Of a DNA stretch of 64,000 nt, positions 32,963 to 42,193 are shown in pieces. Numbering within the stretch: the stretch's first letter is position 1; each line of letters begins with the position of its first letter. A program made the translations under genes and the position numbers. The stretch is from Bacillus aquiflavi (lineage in GTDB: Bacteria; Bacillota; Bacilli; Bacillales; Cytobacillaceae): contig NZ_CP082780.1 of assembly GCF_019915265.1 (NCBI RefSeq), positions 2,480,001 to 2,544,000 on the forward strand, in the 5' to 3' direction. The notes below the pieces were generated by a model. The model had not been told where the DNA came from. It searched no databases and was given only the letters and a program-made list of their open reading frames with translations.

Positions 32963-33481
32963 TTATACAATTGAATAAGACTTTTGCTGATGGACATTTC
33001 TTTGCGTCCCCCGTAAGAAAGCTGTTGTACCTGTTCTCGCTAATTCTTTAATTCCATACGGTTTAATTAATTCGATAAAAGCATCTAATTTATCTGATTC
33101 TCCTGTTATTTGCACTGTTAGGCTGTCTTTGCCGACATCAATAACAGAAGCTCGAAATGGTTCAATAAGGGCGTAAATTTCATTGCGATTTTGTGGAGTC
33201 GACAAAACTTTAATTAAGGCAAGCTCTCTAGAAACAATTGCTTGATCAGTAATATCAGTAACTTTTAATACATCAATTTGTTTATTTAACTGTTTCGTAA
33301 TTTGTTCGATCACTTGATCGTTTTCCACATGAACAACACAAGTAATTCTTGATACGCCTTCATTCTCTGAATGACCTACAGTAATGCTCTCAATATTATA
33401 ATTTCGTTTTGAAAATAAATTTGTAATTCTATTTAAAACACCTGGCCGATTTAAAACTGTTAGGGTTATAATCCGTTTCAT
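32963..33481 (-). CDS. ilvH: acetolactate synthase small (regulatory) subunit
   Basis: Regulatory partner of IlvB conferring valine feedback control. 172 aa with an N-terminal ACT domain ([22 protein letters not shown] split at the GVLNRI turn; [19 protein letters not shown]) and the second ACT-like C-terminal domain starting near 80. ATG at 33481 overlaps the ilvB stop by 4 nt. It is followed by a 194-bp gap before ilvC in which I see no gene. Confidence 0.96.
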   Translation of the reverse strand: MKRIITLTVLNRPGVLNRITNLFSKRNYNIESITVGHSENEGVSRITCVVHVENDQVIEQITKQLNKQIDVLKVTDITDQAIVSRELALIKVLSTPQNRNEIYALIEPFRASVIDVGKDSLTVQITGESDKLDAFIELIKPYGIKELARTGTTAFLRGTQRNVHQQKSYSIV

Positions 33482-35193
33482 TCTTTCACACCTACCATTT
33501 CATGCAGCCCTTTCCCTTGAGCAATCATTGGGTATACTTTTTCCATTTTTTCTACGCGGAAATCAAGAAGAACTGGCTCACGATCGTTCATTACCTCGCT
33601 TAAAATCTTTTCCGCTTCCTCTTCAGTAGAAATTTCAAAAGCCTTAATTCCATAAGCTTCTGCCAACTTAGTAAAAGACGGCTGAGATGATATATTTGAA
33701 TAAGAGTAACGTTTTTCGTAAAAGAGTTCCTGCCATTGTCTAACCATTCCAAGATTTTCATTATTTAAGATGACAATCTTAATTGGTAAATTTAATTCTG
33801 CGATAACTGAAAGCTCTTGAATAGCCATTTGGAAACCGCCATCTCCTAAAACTGCTAATACACATGCTTCAGGATCTGCAAGTTGGGCGCCGATACTAGC
33901 AGGAAGACCAAATCCCATCGTTCCAAGTCCCCCGGATGTTACAAAGCGATTCGCATAATTAAACTTGTAAAATTGGGCTGCCCACATTTGATGTTGACCA
34001 ACATCTGTTACAACAATTGCATCTCCTTTTGTTTTCTCGTAGAGCATTTCGATTACTTTCTGCGGTTTCAATAATTCGCTGTCATTTTCATAATAAAATG
34101 GATGCTTTTCATTCCAATCTTTTAATAACTGAACCCATTCTTCGTTGTCACCGGGTCGACCTTTTTGTTTGATTAACTCTTTTAATGCTTCTTTTGCATC
34201 CGCAACAATTGGTATTTTTGTCGGAACATTTTTTCCGATTTCCGCTGGATCAATGTCAATATGAGCAACGAGAGCTTTCGGAGCGAAATGTGTTAAGTTA
34301 CCTGTTAAACGATCGTCAAAACGTGCCCCGATATTAATTAATAAATCACATTCATACAGAGCCATATTTGCCGCGTAACAGCCATGCATTCCCCCCATAC
34401 CGGTAAATAACGGATTGTCAGCCGGAAATCCGCCTAAACCAAGAAGAGTATGAACAACCGGAATATTTTGTTGTTCTGCATATTGTTCTAACTCTTGTGC
34501 TGCATTTGAATGTAAAACACCTGCTCCAGCTAAAATAACCGGACGTTTTGCCTTACTAACTGCTTCTGTTAACTTGCAGATTTGTAAATAATTTGGTTGT
34601 AATGTTGGTTGATATCCAGGTAAATTAATTTCTTTCTCTTCAGGAATAAATCCAAGGGAGGCTGAAATGTCTTTTGGAATATCGATTAATACAGGACCAG
34701 GTCTTCCACTTGACGCAATATAAAAAGCTTCTTTTACAATATAAGGAATATCTTCAATGTTCCGAACTTGATAATTATATTTTGTAATCGGAGTTGTAAT
34801 TCCGAGAATATCAGCCTCTTGGAACGCATCTGTTCCAATGACTTCAGTTGATACTTGACCAGTGAAAACGACAAGCGGCAAAGAGTCCATTAACGCATCC
34901 GTTAATCCTGTTACAATATTAGTTGCTCCAGGACCGGATGTTACAATGACAACCCCCGGCTTCCCTGTAATCCGAGCGTATCCTTCTGCGGCATGAATTC
35001 CTCCTTGTTCATGCCGGGGCAAAATATGGCGGATATCTGAGTGATAAAGCTTATCATAAATTGGAAGAACCGCTCCCCCCGGATACCCAAAGATTACTTC
35101 AACGCCTTCCTTTTTTAACGCATTTAACATTAAATCTGCACCGGTCATCATTTCTTCTTCAGCTTTCTTTTCCATAAAAGCAGCTTCCTGCAT
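33478..35193 (-). CDS. ilvB: acetolactate synthase large (catalytic) subunit
   Basis: Thiamine-diphosphate enzyme making acetolactate and acetohydroxybutyrate. 571 aa. The catalytic glutamate lies in [20 protein letters not shown] and FAD/TPP domains follow. The TPP motif is [14 protein letters not shown]...[27 protein letters not shown] marks the usual N-terminus. ATG at 35193 has an AAGGAGG site about 11 nt away. First gene behind the leucine T-box leader. Confidence 0.98.
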   Translation of the reverse strand: MQEAAFMEKKAEEEMMTGADLMLNALKKEGVEVIFGYPGGAVLPIYDKLYHSDIRHILPRHEQGGIHAAEGYARITGKPGVVIVTSGPGATNIVTGLTDALMDSLPLVVFTGQVSTEVIGTDAFQEADILGITTPITKYNYQVRNIEDIPYIVKEAFYIASSGRPGPVLIDIPKDISASLGFIPEEKEINLPGYQPTLQPNYLQICKLTEAVSKAKRPVILAGAGVLHSNAAQELEQYAEQQNIPVVHTLLGLGGFPADNPLFTGMGGMHGCYAANMALYECDLLINIGARFDDRLTGNLTHFAPKALVAHIDIDPAEIGKNVPTKIPIVADAKEALKELIKQKGRPGDNEEWVQLLKDWNEKHPFYYENDSELLKPQKVIEMLYEKTKGDAIVVTDVGQHQMWAAQFYKFNYANRFVTSGGLGTMGFGLPASIGAQLADPEACVLAVLGDGGFQMAIQELSVIAELNLPIKIVILNNENLGMVRQWQELFYEKRYSYSNISSQPSFTKLAEAYGIKAFEISTEEEAEKILSEVMNDREPVLLDFRVEKMEKVYPMIAQGKGLHEMVGVKE

Positions 35194-35274
35194 GTTAAAA
35201 ATAACCTCCTTAAATTAAGTTTTAATTTAAACAAACGGCACCTAGTATGCTTTGATTGCTTTTTAAATATAAAA

Positions 35275-35700
35275 AAGAGCCTTTCCATCCCTTAAAAGCC
35301 TACTTATCCTAGGCTAAGGGATGAAAAGGCTCATAAATACCACCTTTCCACGGTACCACCCTAATTCACGCGAAAAACGTGCACTTTTGAACAATTTTAA
35401 TTGTTCTTAGGCTGTTGACAAACGTATTTTGAACGACTGTTCTACTCTTTTCCGCCTTGTTGCTCGGCGCCTAGACTGACAAGCTTTTTTCAAACAGTCT
35501 GAAGAGTTGAATTCAAATACTGACTTTGTCTACAATCTGTGAACAAACTTTAATTGTTCTTTTTAATAACGAGTGTTTTAGCACCCGATCAGCCCTACTT
35601 AAATTATCTTTCGAACTGATACTCTGAGGCGAGTTCACCTTATGGGGCATTACCGGCTCTCAGCTTCACCGACTCTCTGTGAATGCCACTCCAAAAAATT
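35275..35700 (-). promoter_or_regulatory. leucine T-box leader of ilvBHC-leuABCD (with inserted repeat)
   Basis: Stem I reads CAGAGAGTCGGTGAAGCTGAG at its 5' side. The specifier loop GGTGAACTCGCCTC presents CTC (Leu) at 35633-35631. T-box core AGGGTGGTACCGTG is at 35362-35349. The terminator pairs GAGCCTTTTCATCCCTTA (35332-35315) with TAAGGGATGGAAAGGCTC (35294-35277), followed by TTTTTTAT. A ~130-bp dispersed element at 35410-35539 interrupts the linker between the Stem I/III side and the antiterminator. Confidence 0.95.
35410..35539 (+). repeat. dispersed TIR element, copy 8 (inside the leucine T-box leader)
   Basis: Starts GGCTGTTGACAAACG and ends GACTTTGTCTACAATCTG. The internal TTCAAACAGTCTGA closes the palindrome. 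The flanks are TGAACAATTTTAATTGTTCTT (35388-35408, cut at 21 nt here: last T is 35408) and the closely matching palindrome beginning TGAACAAACTTTAATTG at 35540. The target palindrome therefore seems to be duplicated on insertion. Confidence 0.88.
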
Positions 35701-35729
35701 ACTTATCCTCTTCAACGTTTTTTCTATAT

Positions 35730-36629
35730 TTAACTTGCAGAAGCTTTTTTGTTATATACTTTAATACCTTCTGTTACTACTTTTTCTCTGAATTTTTTCA
35801 ATATTTCCTGTGTATAAGTTCCAGGTTTACCGTTGCCAATCATCCTTCCATCTACTTTAATAACGGAAATGACTTCAGCGGCTGTCCCAGTTAAAAACAC
35901 TTCATCAGCTGTATATACATCATGTCTTGTGAATGCCTGTTCCCTAACTTCATAACCGAGTTCTTTTATGATATCTATCACTGCATCTCTTGTAATTCCT
36001 TCTAGTGCTCCAATATAACTTGGAGGTGTATAAAATACTTTTTTTTTTACGATAAAAACATTGTCTCCTGATCCTTCAGCTACATACCCTTGATCATTTA
36101 ACATTAACGCTTCACTCACATGAGCTAAGCGAGCTTCAATTTTTACAAGTACATTGTTTAAATAGTTTAAAGACTTAACTTGCGGACTTAAAATATCAGG
36201 TCTATTTCTTCTAGTCGCTACAGTGACAATTTCAAGTCCTTTTTCATAAAGTTCTTTCGGGAAAAGAGTAAGCGGTTCAACAATAATAACAATATTTTCC
36301 TTTTTGCAATGAGCTGGATCAAGGCCAAGGTTTCCTACTCCTCTGGATACAACTAAACGAATATAAGCACTTTGTAATTTATTTTTTTTCACCGTATCGA
36401 TAACAATTTGTGTTAACTCCTCCTGCTTATAGGAGATATTTAATAAAATTGATTTTGCGGAGTTATAAAGACGATCCATATGATCTTTCAAGCGAAAAAT
36501 ATTCCCATCGTAAACCCGGATCCCCTCAAATATTCCGTCTCCGTACAAAAAGCCGTGATCGTAGACTGAAATTTTTGCATTCTCTTTTGTCACATATTCG
36601 CCATTTAAAAAAATCCACTGTTCGGACAC
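35730..36629 (-). CDS. ilvE: branched-chain amino-acid aminotransferase
   Basis: Fold-type IV PLP transaminase, last step of Val/Ile/Leu synthesis. 299 aa. MSEQWIFLNGEYVTKENAKI starts the protein. VYDHGFLYGDGIFEGIRVYDG is the N-terminal motif (split at GDG). The PLP lysine lies in VKSLNYLNNVLVKIEA near residue 160, and EGSGDNVFIV and FLTGTAAEVISV follow. It lies just upstream of the T-box leader in the same direction, so it may be transcribed separately from ilvB or read through into it. Confidence 0.97.
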   Translation of the reverse strand: MSEQWIFLNGEYVTKENAKISVYDHGFLYGDGIFEGIRVYDGNIFRLKDHMDRLYNSAKSILLNISYKQEELTQIVIDTVKKNKLQSAYIRLVVSRGVGNLGLDPAHCKKENIVIIVEPLTLFPKELYEKGLEIVTVATRRNRPDILSPQVKSLNYLNNVLVKIEARLAHVSEALMLNDQGYVAEGSGDNVFIVKKKVFYTPPSYIGALEGITRDAVIDIIKELGYEVREQAFTRHDVYTADEVFLTGTAAEVISVIKVDGRMIGNGKPGTYTQEILKKFREKVVTEGIKVYNKKASAS

Positions 36630-37190
36630 GAAAAAGACACTCCTCTTCTTTAACGATAAAACGCTTTAAACGGATGAAATTTCAAATTAAAATTTTTTCC
36701 TAAAAATAAGGTATTATTTTGATTAAATCCAATTAAAACTTTCTATCAGTTGTTCCTTTATCTTTTATTTGAGGACTATCTTACGCCGATTTTATGCAGA
36801 CGTCAACACCATTTTTATGAATTATTAGATAATTTCGATTTATTGGAAAGGTTGAATACGCTTACAATGTTGAGACATTAATGTTCTTAAAGAGCAAATT
36901 TTTTTTTGAACTTTTTGTGAAAAAAAAAAAAAACAGAACAACTGTAGCGAGGTGAAATACAGATGTCTTTTTTGGAAGAACAATACAACAAAAAAGTCAT
37001 TATTAAATAATAAAGAGTTGTATTGATAATAAGTAAATACACAAAATCCATAAAAAAAGGAGACGTTATTTAAGCACGAAAAAAACATGATACTGTTTCG
37101 CTTTAACCGTTGTTTAACGTGTACCCCAGCGACTCTCACCAAAGATGAACGAAGTTTATTTTTCATTGGCTAAAGGAAGAAAAACACTGA
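36630..37190. other. AT-rich region upstream of ilvE without a supported gene
   Basis: Contains the ilvE promoter region (36640-36780, extremely AT-rich) and then sequence full of homopolymers. A 108-codon minus-strand frame at 36840-37166 has a low-complexity, Phe-rich composition and no ribosome site, so I do not call it. Parts of 36980-37190 may belong to the decayed insertion sequence to the right. Confidence 0.45.
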
Positions 37191-37560
37191 TGTCACCTTT
37201 TTCAAACCTTGTAGCACTACCTTATGTATTCGAACGCAAGCAAAAAGGACTTTCTGATTGGACGAGGCGCTATTAGTTTCATAAAAGTGGGAGTTTATCT
37301 AAAGTGGTGAAGACTCTTATTTTAAAGGAAAAAGCATTACTAGACTCTATTTTGCCTCCTTTATCAAATGGCATATGGAAGAACAAACAATAAAATTAAA
37401 CTCTCAAAAGCCGAAATGACGGGGCATCTTTTCCAACACATTCGCCTAGAAACAGGCTGATCAGTTGTCACCCCCAACTTTTGATGATGAACCAAATCGT
37501 CTTGATCATCGAGAAGGGCGAAGGTAAAAACTGAGAAATCATTAAACTAAAGCGATAATG
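37190..37560 (+). pseudogene. decayed transposase-like remnant (possibly ISL3-type)
   Basis: Only short blocks can be read, in shifting frames. Around 37360-37450 the plus strand gives PPLSNGIW and then NNKIKLSKAEMTGHLFQHIR. This resembles the C-terminal SNG..EG.NNKIK...R..G...F block of ISL3-family DDE transposases. After the stop comes CACCCCCAACTTTTGATGAT, a kind of sequence often found near IS right ends. There are many stops and frameshifts. The assignment is tentative. Confidence 0.4.
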
Positions 37561-37840
37561 ATTAACTAAAAAACCACCAACGCTTTAAAATTGAGTTCTT
37601 CTTTTTAATTCCATTATCACCTTCATTTTTATAGTAATCTGAATTATCTGATATATTGATATATTATTACATGATTTTTAGAATTATTAAAAGTAAAAAT
37701 TACTATGGATAAAAAAGGTGAGATAATGCTCATTTTAAAATACTATCGGAAATTTATTTAGATGTGAAAGTAAGTTAGGGGAACAATGGTTTTTTCATAC
37801 TCATTAAATTACAAGTCCAGAAAAAATTTTCTGGACAATA

Positions 37841-38278
37841 TTATTTGCTCTTTTGCCAACTCATTAACAATTCCTTTTCAGAAGTATGTTCATCAAAGAG
37901 TTCTTCTTTAATAACAAATCCGTTATTCAAATAAAATTTAACTGCATTTTTATTTTTTTGATAAACTTTTAGTTTAACTATGTCTTTATGTAGCTTAATA
38001 TATTGTAATAAGCTTTTCCCATAACCTTTTTTCTGATAGTCAATATGAACAAATAATGCTGCTAAATAATGATCTATCATTGAGATGAAAGCAACAATTT
38101 TTTCATTTTCTTGGATGATAAAGGTTTTAGACATGGGTATATACATCGTTTTCATGTCCATTTTTTTGGATTCCCAGTATTCCTTGTCAATAAAATTATG
38201 GGCTTTGATAGATCCCGTTATCCAAATTTCTATTATTTGATCAATTTCTGTTTCTTTTAAAGGTCTTATATTATCCAC
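37841..38278 (-). CDS. GNAT-family N-acetyltransferase
   Basis: Acetyl-CoA-dependent acetyltransferase of unknown substrate. About 145 aa from GTG at 38278 (MDNIRPLKETEIDQIIEIW). The coenzyme-A binding pattern is LFVHIDYQKKGYGKSLLQYIK split as VHIDYQKKGYGKSLLQ, followed by VYQKNKNAVKFYLNNGF, both typical of GNAT. A longer frame reaches 38455, but its extra 59 codons are encoded by a dispersed repeat copy (38344-38477) and are artefactual. The GGGAGGTGA site lies 14 nt from the GTG; an ATT start closer to it is possible. Resembles B. subtilis YsnE in location. Confidence 0.85.
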   Translation of the reverse strand: MDNIRPLKETEIDQIIEIWITGSIKAHNFIDKEYWESKKMDMKTMYIPMSKTFIIQENEKIVAFISMIDHYLAALFVHIDYQKKGYGKSLLQYIKLHKDIVKLKVYQKNKNAVKFYLNNGFVIKEELFDEHTSEKELLMSWQKSK

Positions 38279-38343
38279 TGAAATAAGAATCACCTCCCTT
38301 TTTCGAGATTTAAATAATAGTTTTAAATATGATAGATAAACAT

Positions 38344-38477
38344 CAATTATTGACAAACATTCGTATTCTTTGTTGCTCGCACACAACAGTTCTATTTGCT
38401 TCCTGCGCCTCGACTGACAAGCGTTTTCAAATAATCTGAGATCATCTTGATTCAAATACTGATTTTGTCTAAATTTG
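38344..38477 (+). repeat. dispersed TIR element, copy 9 (upstream of the GNAT gene)
   Basis: Starts CAATTATTGACAAACATTCG and ends GATTTTGTCTAAATTTG. It retains CTTTGTTGCTCGCAC, CGCCTCGACTGACAAGCG and TTTTCAAATAATCTGAG of the consensus. Unlike copies 1, 6 and 7 it lies upstream of a gene and so could affect its transcription. Confidence 0.8.
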
Positions 38478-38578
38478 ACATGTTATATATGTGTAGTTTA
38501 CTACATGAACTATATTAAACGATCGAATTGTTTTAAAATTTTTTATGAAATTTTAATGCTCTACTTAATTATTCATAC

Positions 38579-39505
38579 TTAAAATGAAGGAGAATCAATT
38601 TCAAGTCGTTTCATAAATTCTTCCGCAGCACTGTATCCTTGTTGCTTTAGATACCAATTATTTGCTGCCGCTTCAATTAATCCTGCCACATCGCGCCCTG
38701 GTTGAAGCTGAATTTGAATATGAGGAATTTTAACACCCATATATTCTCTAAATTTCGATTCTACTTCTAACTCATTATTTAATTCATTATTCTGCCAGTT
38801 TACTAGTTCAATATCGAGCGCAATCCGTGTCTCATCCTGAAAAGCTTTTCTTCCGTATAACCGCACTACATTTAACAACCCAATGCTGCGCAAGGCGAGA
38901 AATTCTCTGTTCCTCTCATTATGAGTACCAAGAAGAGTTTGTGGACTAAGCTTTTTTAACACAACAATGTCATCGGCAACTAAACGATGCCCACGACCGA
39001 TCAACGTGTGTGCAGTCTCACTTTTGCCTACCCCTGATTTACCGCGCAGTAAAATGCCGATTCCTGAAACATTGATACAAACTCCATGCACTGCGATTTC
39101 TGGTGCCATTGTTTTTACTAAATAGGCATCTAGTTTCCCAATAAATTCGTAAGTTGTTTCATGCGTACGGAGTAGTGGGATATTTTCTTCCGTACAAAAT
39201 TGAGTTAAATATTTTAATCCTTTTTGTTGTTCAGTCACGATGATGCAAGGCGGATTATATTTGACGATATTCCCGACCCGAAGCTTGCGTTCATCTTCAT
39301 TTAACATATGTAAATAAGTAATTTCATTTTTTCCAAGTACTTGAACATGTTCCATCGGGAAAAAATCAAAGTAATCAATAAATTCTAATCCAGGACGATG
39401 TGTTCTTGACTTCGTGATTGTACGATGTAGTTGATTTTTTCCTGTCAATACTTCTAATGAAAATTTTTGTATTAAATTATCAATCGTTATAGATTTCACA
39501 CCCAT
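38579..39505 (-). CDS. HPr kinase/phosphorylase paralogue
   Basis: Closely resembles HPrK/P, which phosphorylates HPr at Ser46 in carbon catabolite repression. 308 aa from ATG at 39505 (MGVKSITIDNLIQKF) with a GGAGAG site 6 nt upstream. A longer frame to 39616 has no such support. Catalytic features are all present: His in EIAVHGVCINVSG, P-loop RGKSGVGKSETAHTL, RLVADDIVVL, Arg in LRSIGLLNV and the C-terminal QLQPGRDVAGLIEAAANNW. The neighbourhood is not the usual hprK-lgt region, and sequence divergence is noticeable. It may serve HPr, Crh or another partner. It lies among integrase and transposase remnants. Confidence 0.88.
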   Translation of the reverse strand: MGVKSITIDNLIQKFSLEVLTGKNQLHRTITKSRTHRPGLEFIDYFDFFPMEHVQVLGKNEITYLHMLNEDERKLRVGNIVKYNPPCIIVTEQQKGLKYLTQFCTEENIPLLRTHETTYEFIGKLDAYLVKTMAPEIAVHGVCINVSGIGILLRGKSGVGKSETAHTLIGRGHRLVADDIVVLKKLSPQTLLGTHNERNREFLALRSIGLLNVVRLYGRKAFQDETRIALDIELVNWQNNELNNELEVESKFREYMGVKIPHIQIQLQPGRDVAGLIEAAANNWYLKQQGYSAAEEFMKRLEIDSPSF

Positions 39506-39738
39506 TACACTCTCCATTAACCTTCTTAAAAGCAGTCTACTTAAAAAAATAATACTAAAAGTCGGAGGATGCCGCAATCTTTCATGTAGTGTAATGAATA
39601 ACTCATGATGATACAAGTAAATGGAAGTAGTACAAAATTCATTTTAATTTTTGGCACATTTTATATTAAAATAATTATTAGAGGTTCATTTTATAATTTT
39701 CATTCCTTATGCTAAGGGTTAATAAAAAATAGGCACCT

Positions 39739-39915
39739 CCCCAATCTAGTATAATTTGAATCCATTAAATACTTTATATAATCGCTGTACTGTTCCATTG
39801 TTCGTTGTTTTAACCCCTCAGCTTCTTTCGCTTGAATAAATATTACTAGCGCCTCATTTATTTTTTCATAACGCTCATTCTTTTGTTGGACATTCCAATA
39901 GCTAGCGGATATTAC
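39739..39915 (-). pseudogene. integrase N-terminal (core-binding) domain remnant
   Basis: In one minus-strand frame the sequence reads ISASYWNVQQKNERYEKI, then NEALVIFIQAKEAEGLKQ and RTMEQYSDYIKYLMDSN. This matches the helical SAM-like core-binding domain of tyrosine recombinases (KEAEGL..RT...Y). No catalytic domain follows; a stop appears within 30 codons. It lies close to tRNA-Arg. Confidence 0.5.
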
Positions 39916-40032
39916 GGACAGCCTTTGCCCCTCTTTCGCCTATAAAGTTACGTTTCATGCTTTTCTTATACCTCCGATCTGTTCGATGACCTTTCACCTG
40001 TAAATTAAAAAGAAGCATTCTTTTAAAAAAAC

Positions 40033-40071
40033 AAGCACAATTGCCCAAACTTATTATGAGCAATTGTGCTT
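40033..40071. terminator. bidirectional terminator
   Basis: AAGCACAATTGC (40033-40044) / GCAATTGTGCTT (40060-40071), followed by TTTTACTC on the plus strand and TTGTTTTTTT on the minus strand. It lies within the remnant region between the HPr-kinase paralogue and tRNA-Arg. Apart from this and the integrase fragments I see nothing in 39506-40319. Confidence 0.7.
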
Positions 40072-40319
40072 TTACTCATTTATAGCTCCCGTTTTGATGA
40101 ATAGTAGAGGTAATATTTTTTAATCAACGTAAATCAAGCAAGTAGACATATCCTTTTATAGCGTTCTAAAACTCTGTAATCAAAATTAGAGTACACTTCA
40201 GCTCGAAGTTCTATCTCTTCAAATATATTATTTTGTAAGGGTTTGATCACACTCATGTACCTGCCAGATAATCCTCCGATTCTCTCAAGTGTCCAAGCAA
40301 CTGAATATGCGCTTTGCTT

Positions 40320-40712
40320 TCATAAATGTTTCACCTCTGGAATTCCAGATTCTTCAATCCACTCGTATAATCCCTTCAACTCTTCTTTCACACGATTGAT
40401 CTCTGTTTTCCCTATTTTTTTCGCTTGTATAAACCAGATCTGATAGCTTTCTTTTAGCTGATAAGCGATCTTTATTATAGAGCCTGTTAAATTAGTTATC
40501 CTTGCGAAATGGTTAACAATAACTTCATAATCACGCAAAATACGCTCACATAGTCCTGCCGCCGTCATTTGACGGAAGACCGTAGTGAGCGCTTGTTTTT
40601 GTGTTATTCCGTTTGTATTTCTTGAAACTTTCTCGACACTTTTCTGCGGGCTGGACGTAAATAAATCCGTCAAGTATGCGTCTACTTTTAGGACGTCTTT
40701 TTTCCTCATCAT
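40320..40712 (-). pseudogene. chimeric remnant: integrase N-terminus joined to transposase-like C-terminus
   Basis: The frame is open for 130 codons and preceded by a GGGGGGGG tract. The first ~75 residues (TAAGLCERILRDYEVIVNHF, then ARITNLT) look like the N-terminal core-binding domain of a tyrosine recombinase. After that, IAYQLKESYQIWF, ELKGLYEWIEESGIPE resemble the C-terminal helical part of ISL3-type transposases. Neither part has a catalytic domain. The simplest reading is a deletion or insertion that fused two dead mobile-element genes. I cannot exclude a small expressed protein. Confidence 0.5.
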
Positions 40713-40830
40713 GGTAACCCCCCCCGATAAGTATATTTACGTGTATAATCGGATGGTTAACCGTGTACATGACCGTTTACCTAGCGTGCTAAAACGTTGA
40801 TTTGACGGGCTTTTATCGCATTTTTAGGAC

Positions 40831-40903
<73 letters not shown>

Positions 40904-41017
40904 ATGATTTTGTGTATCAGAGACAAGTTTTATTATATTATTTTACCCAATGGATGTCAATGGTTTTTTTAAAAAAACTCAAGGGAATTACTTCCCTAGA
41001 GTATTATAAGCTATTTT

Positions 41018-41536
41018 TTATTTTTTAGGAAGAGGAAATCTCTGCTTTAATTCAGTAAGTTCTCCTTTTTCATATTCAAATATAGAAATATTTGCATAGT
41101 TATTTTCTAGTCTTAAAATAACATACGTTTTTTCTATTCGCTTTCGTGGTAAACAGATGCTTCCAGGATTAATAAACAACTTCCCAGCAATGATTTCGAC
41201 TCCTAAAATATGTGAGTGTCCAAAGCAGACTATATCCGCATCTAATTCCGCTGCACGATAGTGCAAATTCATTAATGTATGCTTTACACCGTATTGATGA
41301 CCGTGAACAACTAGAAGTCTGTATCCATCTATTTCCTGGATTACTTCTTCTGGAAATCGTTTTTCAATGTCACAGTTTCCTTTTACTATTATGAAATCTT
41401 CGATCGCATTATGAGCAATGGACAGCTCAGAATCACCACAATGAATCATGTGATCAATCTCATCCATATGCTTATTTTTAATCACTTTTAACTCTTCCGT
41501 TAAACCGTGACTATCACTTACAATTAATATATTCAT
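41018..41536 (-). CDS. ysnB: YfcE-type metallophosphoesterase (YsnB-like)
   Basis: Calcineurin-like phosphodiesterase of the MJ0936/YfcE group. 172 aa. The metal-binding motifs are in order: DSHG at 8-11, HCGDSE near 35, KGNCDIEKR near 52, VVHGHQYG near 77 and CFGHSHILG near 105. GKLFINPGSICLPRKR closes the active site. Cellular substrate is unknown. Located between tRNA-Arg and rdgB, matching B. subtilis ysnB. Confidence 0.93.
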   Translation of the reverse strand: MNILIVSDSHGLTEELKVIKNKHMDEIDHMIHCGDSELSIAHNAIEDFIIVKGNCDIEKRFPEEVIQEIDGYRLLVVHGHQYGVKHTLMNLHYRAAELDADIVCFGHSHILGVEIIAGKLFINPGSICLPRKRIEKTYVILRLENNYANISIFEYEKGELTELKQRFPLPKK

Positions 41537-41586
41537 CGTTTCTAATTCCTCTTTTGAAAAAATTAGCGTATCTAGAAATCATTATA

Positions 41587-42186
41587 CTATTCAGATAAAA
41601 TGCGTGCAAAATCTTTTTCTAACTTCTTTAACGCTTTTGCACGATGACTTATTTTATTTTTCTCATCTTTACTCAGTTCTGCCATTGATTTCTCTTTTTC
41701 ATTCACATAAAATATCGGATCATAGCCGAAACCGTTGCTTCCTTTCCGTTCCTTCAGTATCCGCCCTTCACATGTACCAAAAACAGTAAATGTCTCCATA
41801 CTCGGGGAAGCTACTGCTAAAGCACAATAAAATCGGGCTGTTCTATCCTTTTCTTTTACCGTGCTAAGCTCTAATAATACTTTGTCAATATTCGCATCGT
41901 CATTTTTTTCTTCTCCTGCATAGCGGGCTGAAAACACTCCTGGCTTGCCTCCGAGGGCATCGACAATTAAGCCTGAGTCATCAGCAATGACTATTTTACC
42001 AAGGCGATTTGCAATTGTTTCAGCTTTCATAATCGCATTTTCCTCAAATGTCATTCCAGTTTCTTCAACATCCCTAATTTCAGGATAATCTAATAATGTT
42101 TTAACTTGTATCCCACGCTTGCTAAACATTTGCTCATATTCTTTTGCTTTACCTTTGTTTTTAGTCGCAATAATGACCTCATCCAT
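41587..42186 (-). CDS. rdgB: RdgB/HAM1-type XTP/dITP diphosphatase
   Basis: Removes ITP, dITP and XTP from nucleotide pools. 199 aa from ATG at 42186 ([20 protein letters not shown]). A longer frame to 42249 overlaps rph and lacks homologous sequence. SVRYAG-type motif here is [34 protein letters not shown] and [16 protein letters not shown] are the substrate-binding signatures. It starts 8 nt downstream of the rph stop and is probably cotranscribed with it. Confidence 0.95.
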   Translation of the reverse strand: MDEVIIATKNKGKAKEYEQMFSKRGIQVKTLLDYPEIRDVEETGMTFEENAIMKAETIANRLGKIVIADDSGLIVDALGGKPGVFSARYAGEEKNDDANIDKVLLELSTVKEKDRTARFYCALAVASPSMETFTVFGTCEGRILKERKGSNGFGYDPIFYVNEKEKSMAELSKDEKNKISHRAKALKKLEKDFARILSE

Positions 42187-42193
42187 TTTATTA

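Noticed and set aside
36840-37166. 108-codon minus-strand open frame upstream of ilvE
   Set aside because: Phe-rich, low-complexity translation of poly-A/T tracts, no ribosome-binding site and no recognisable domain.
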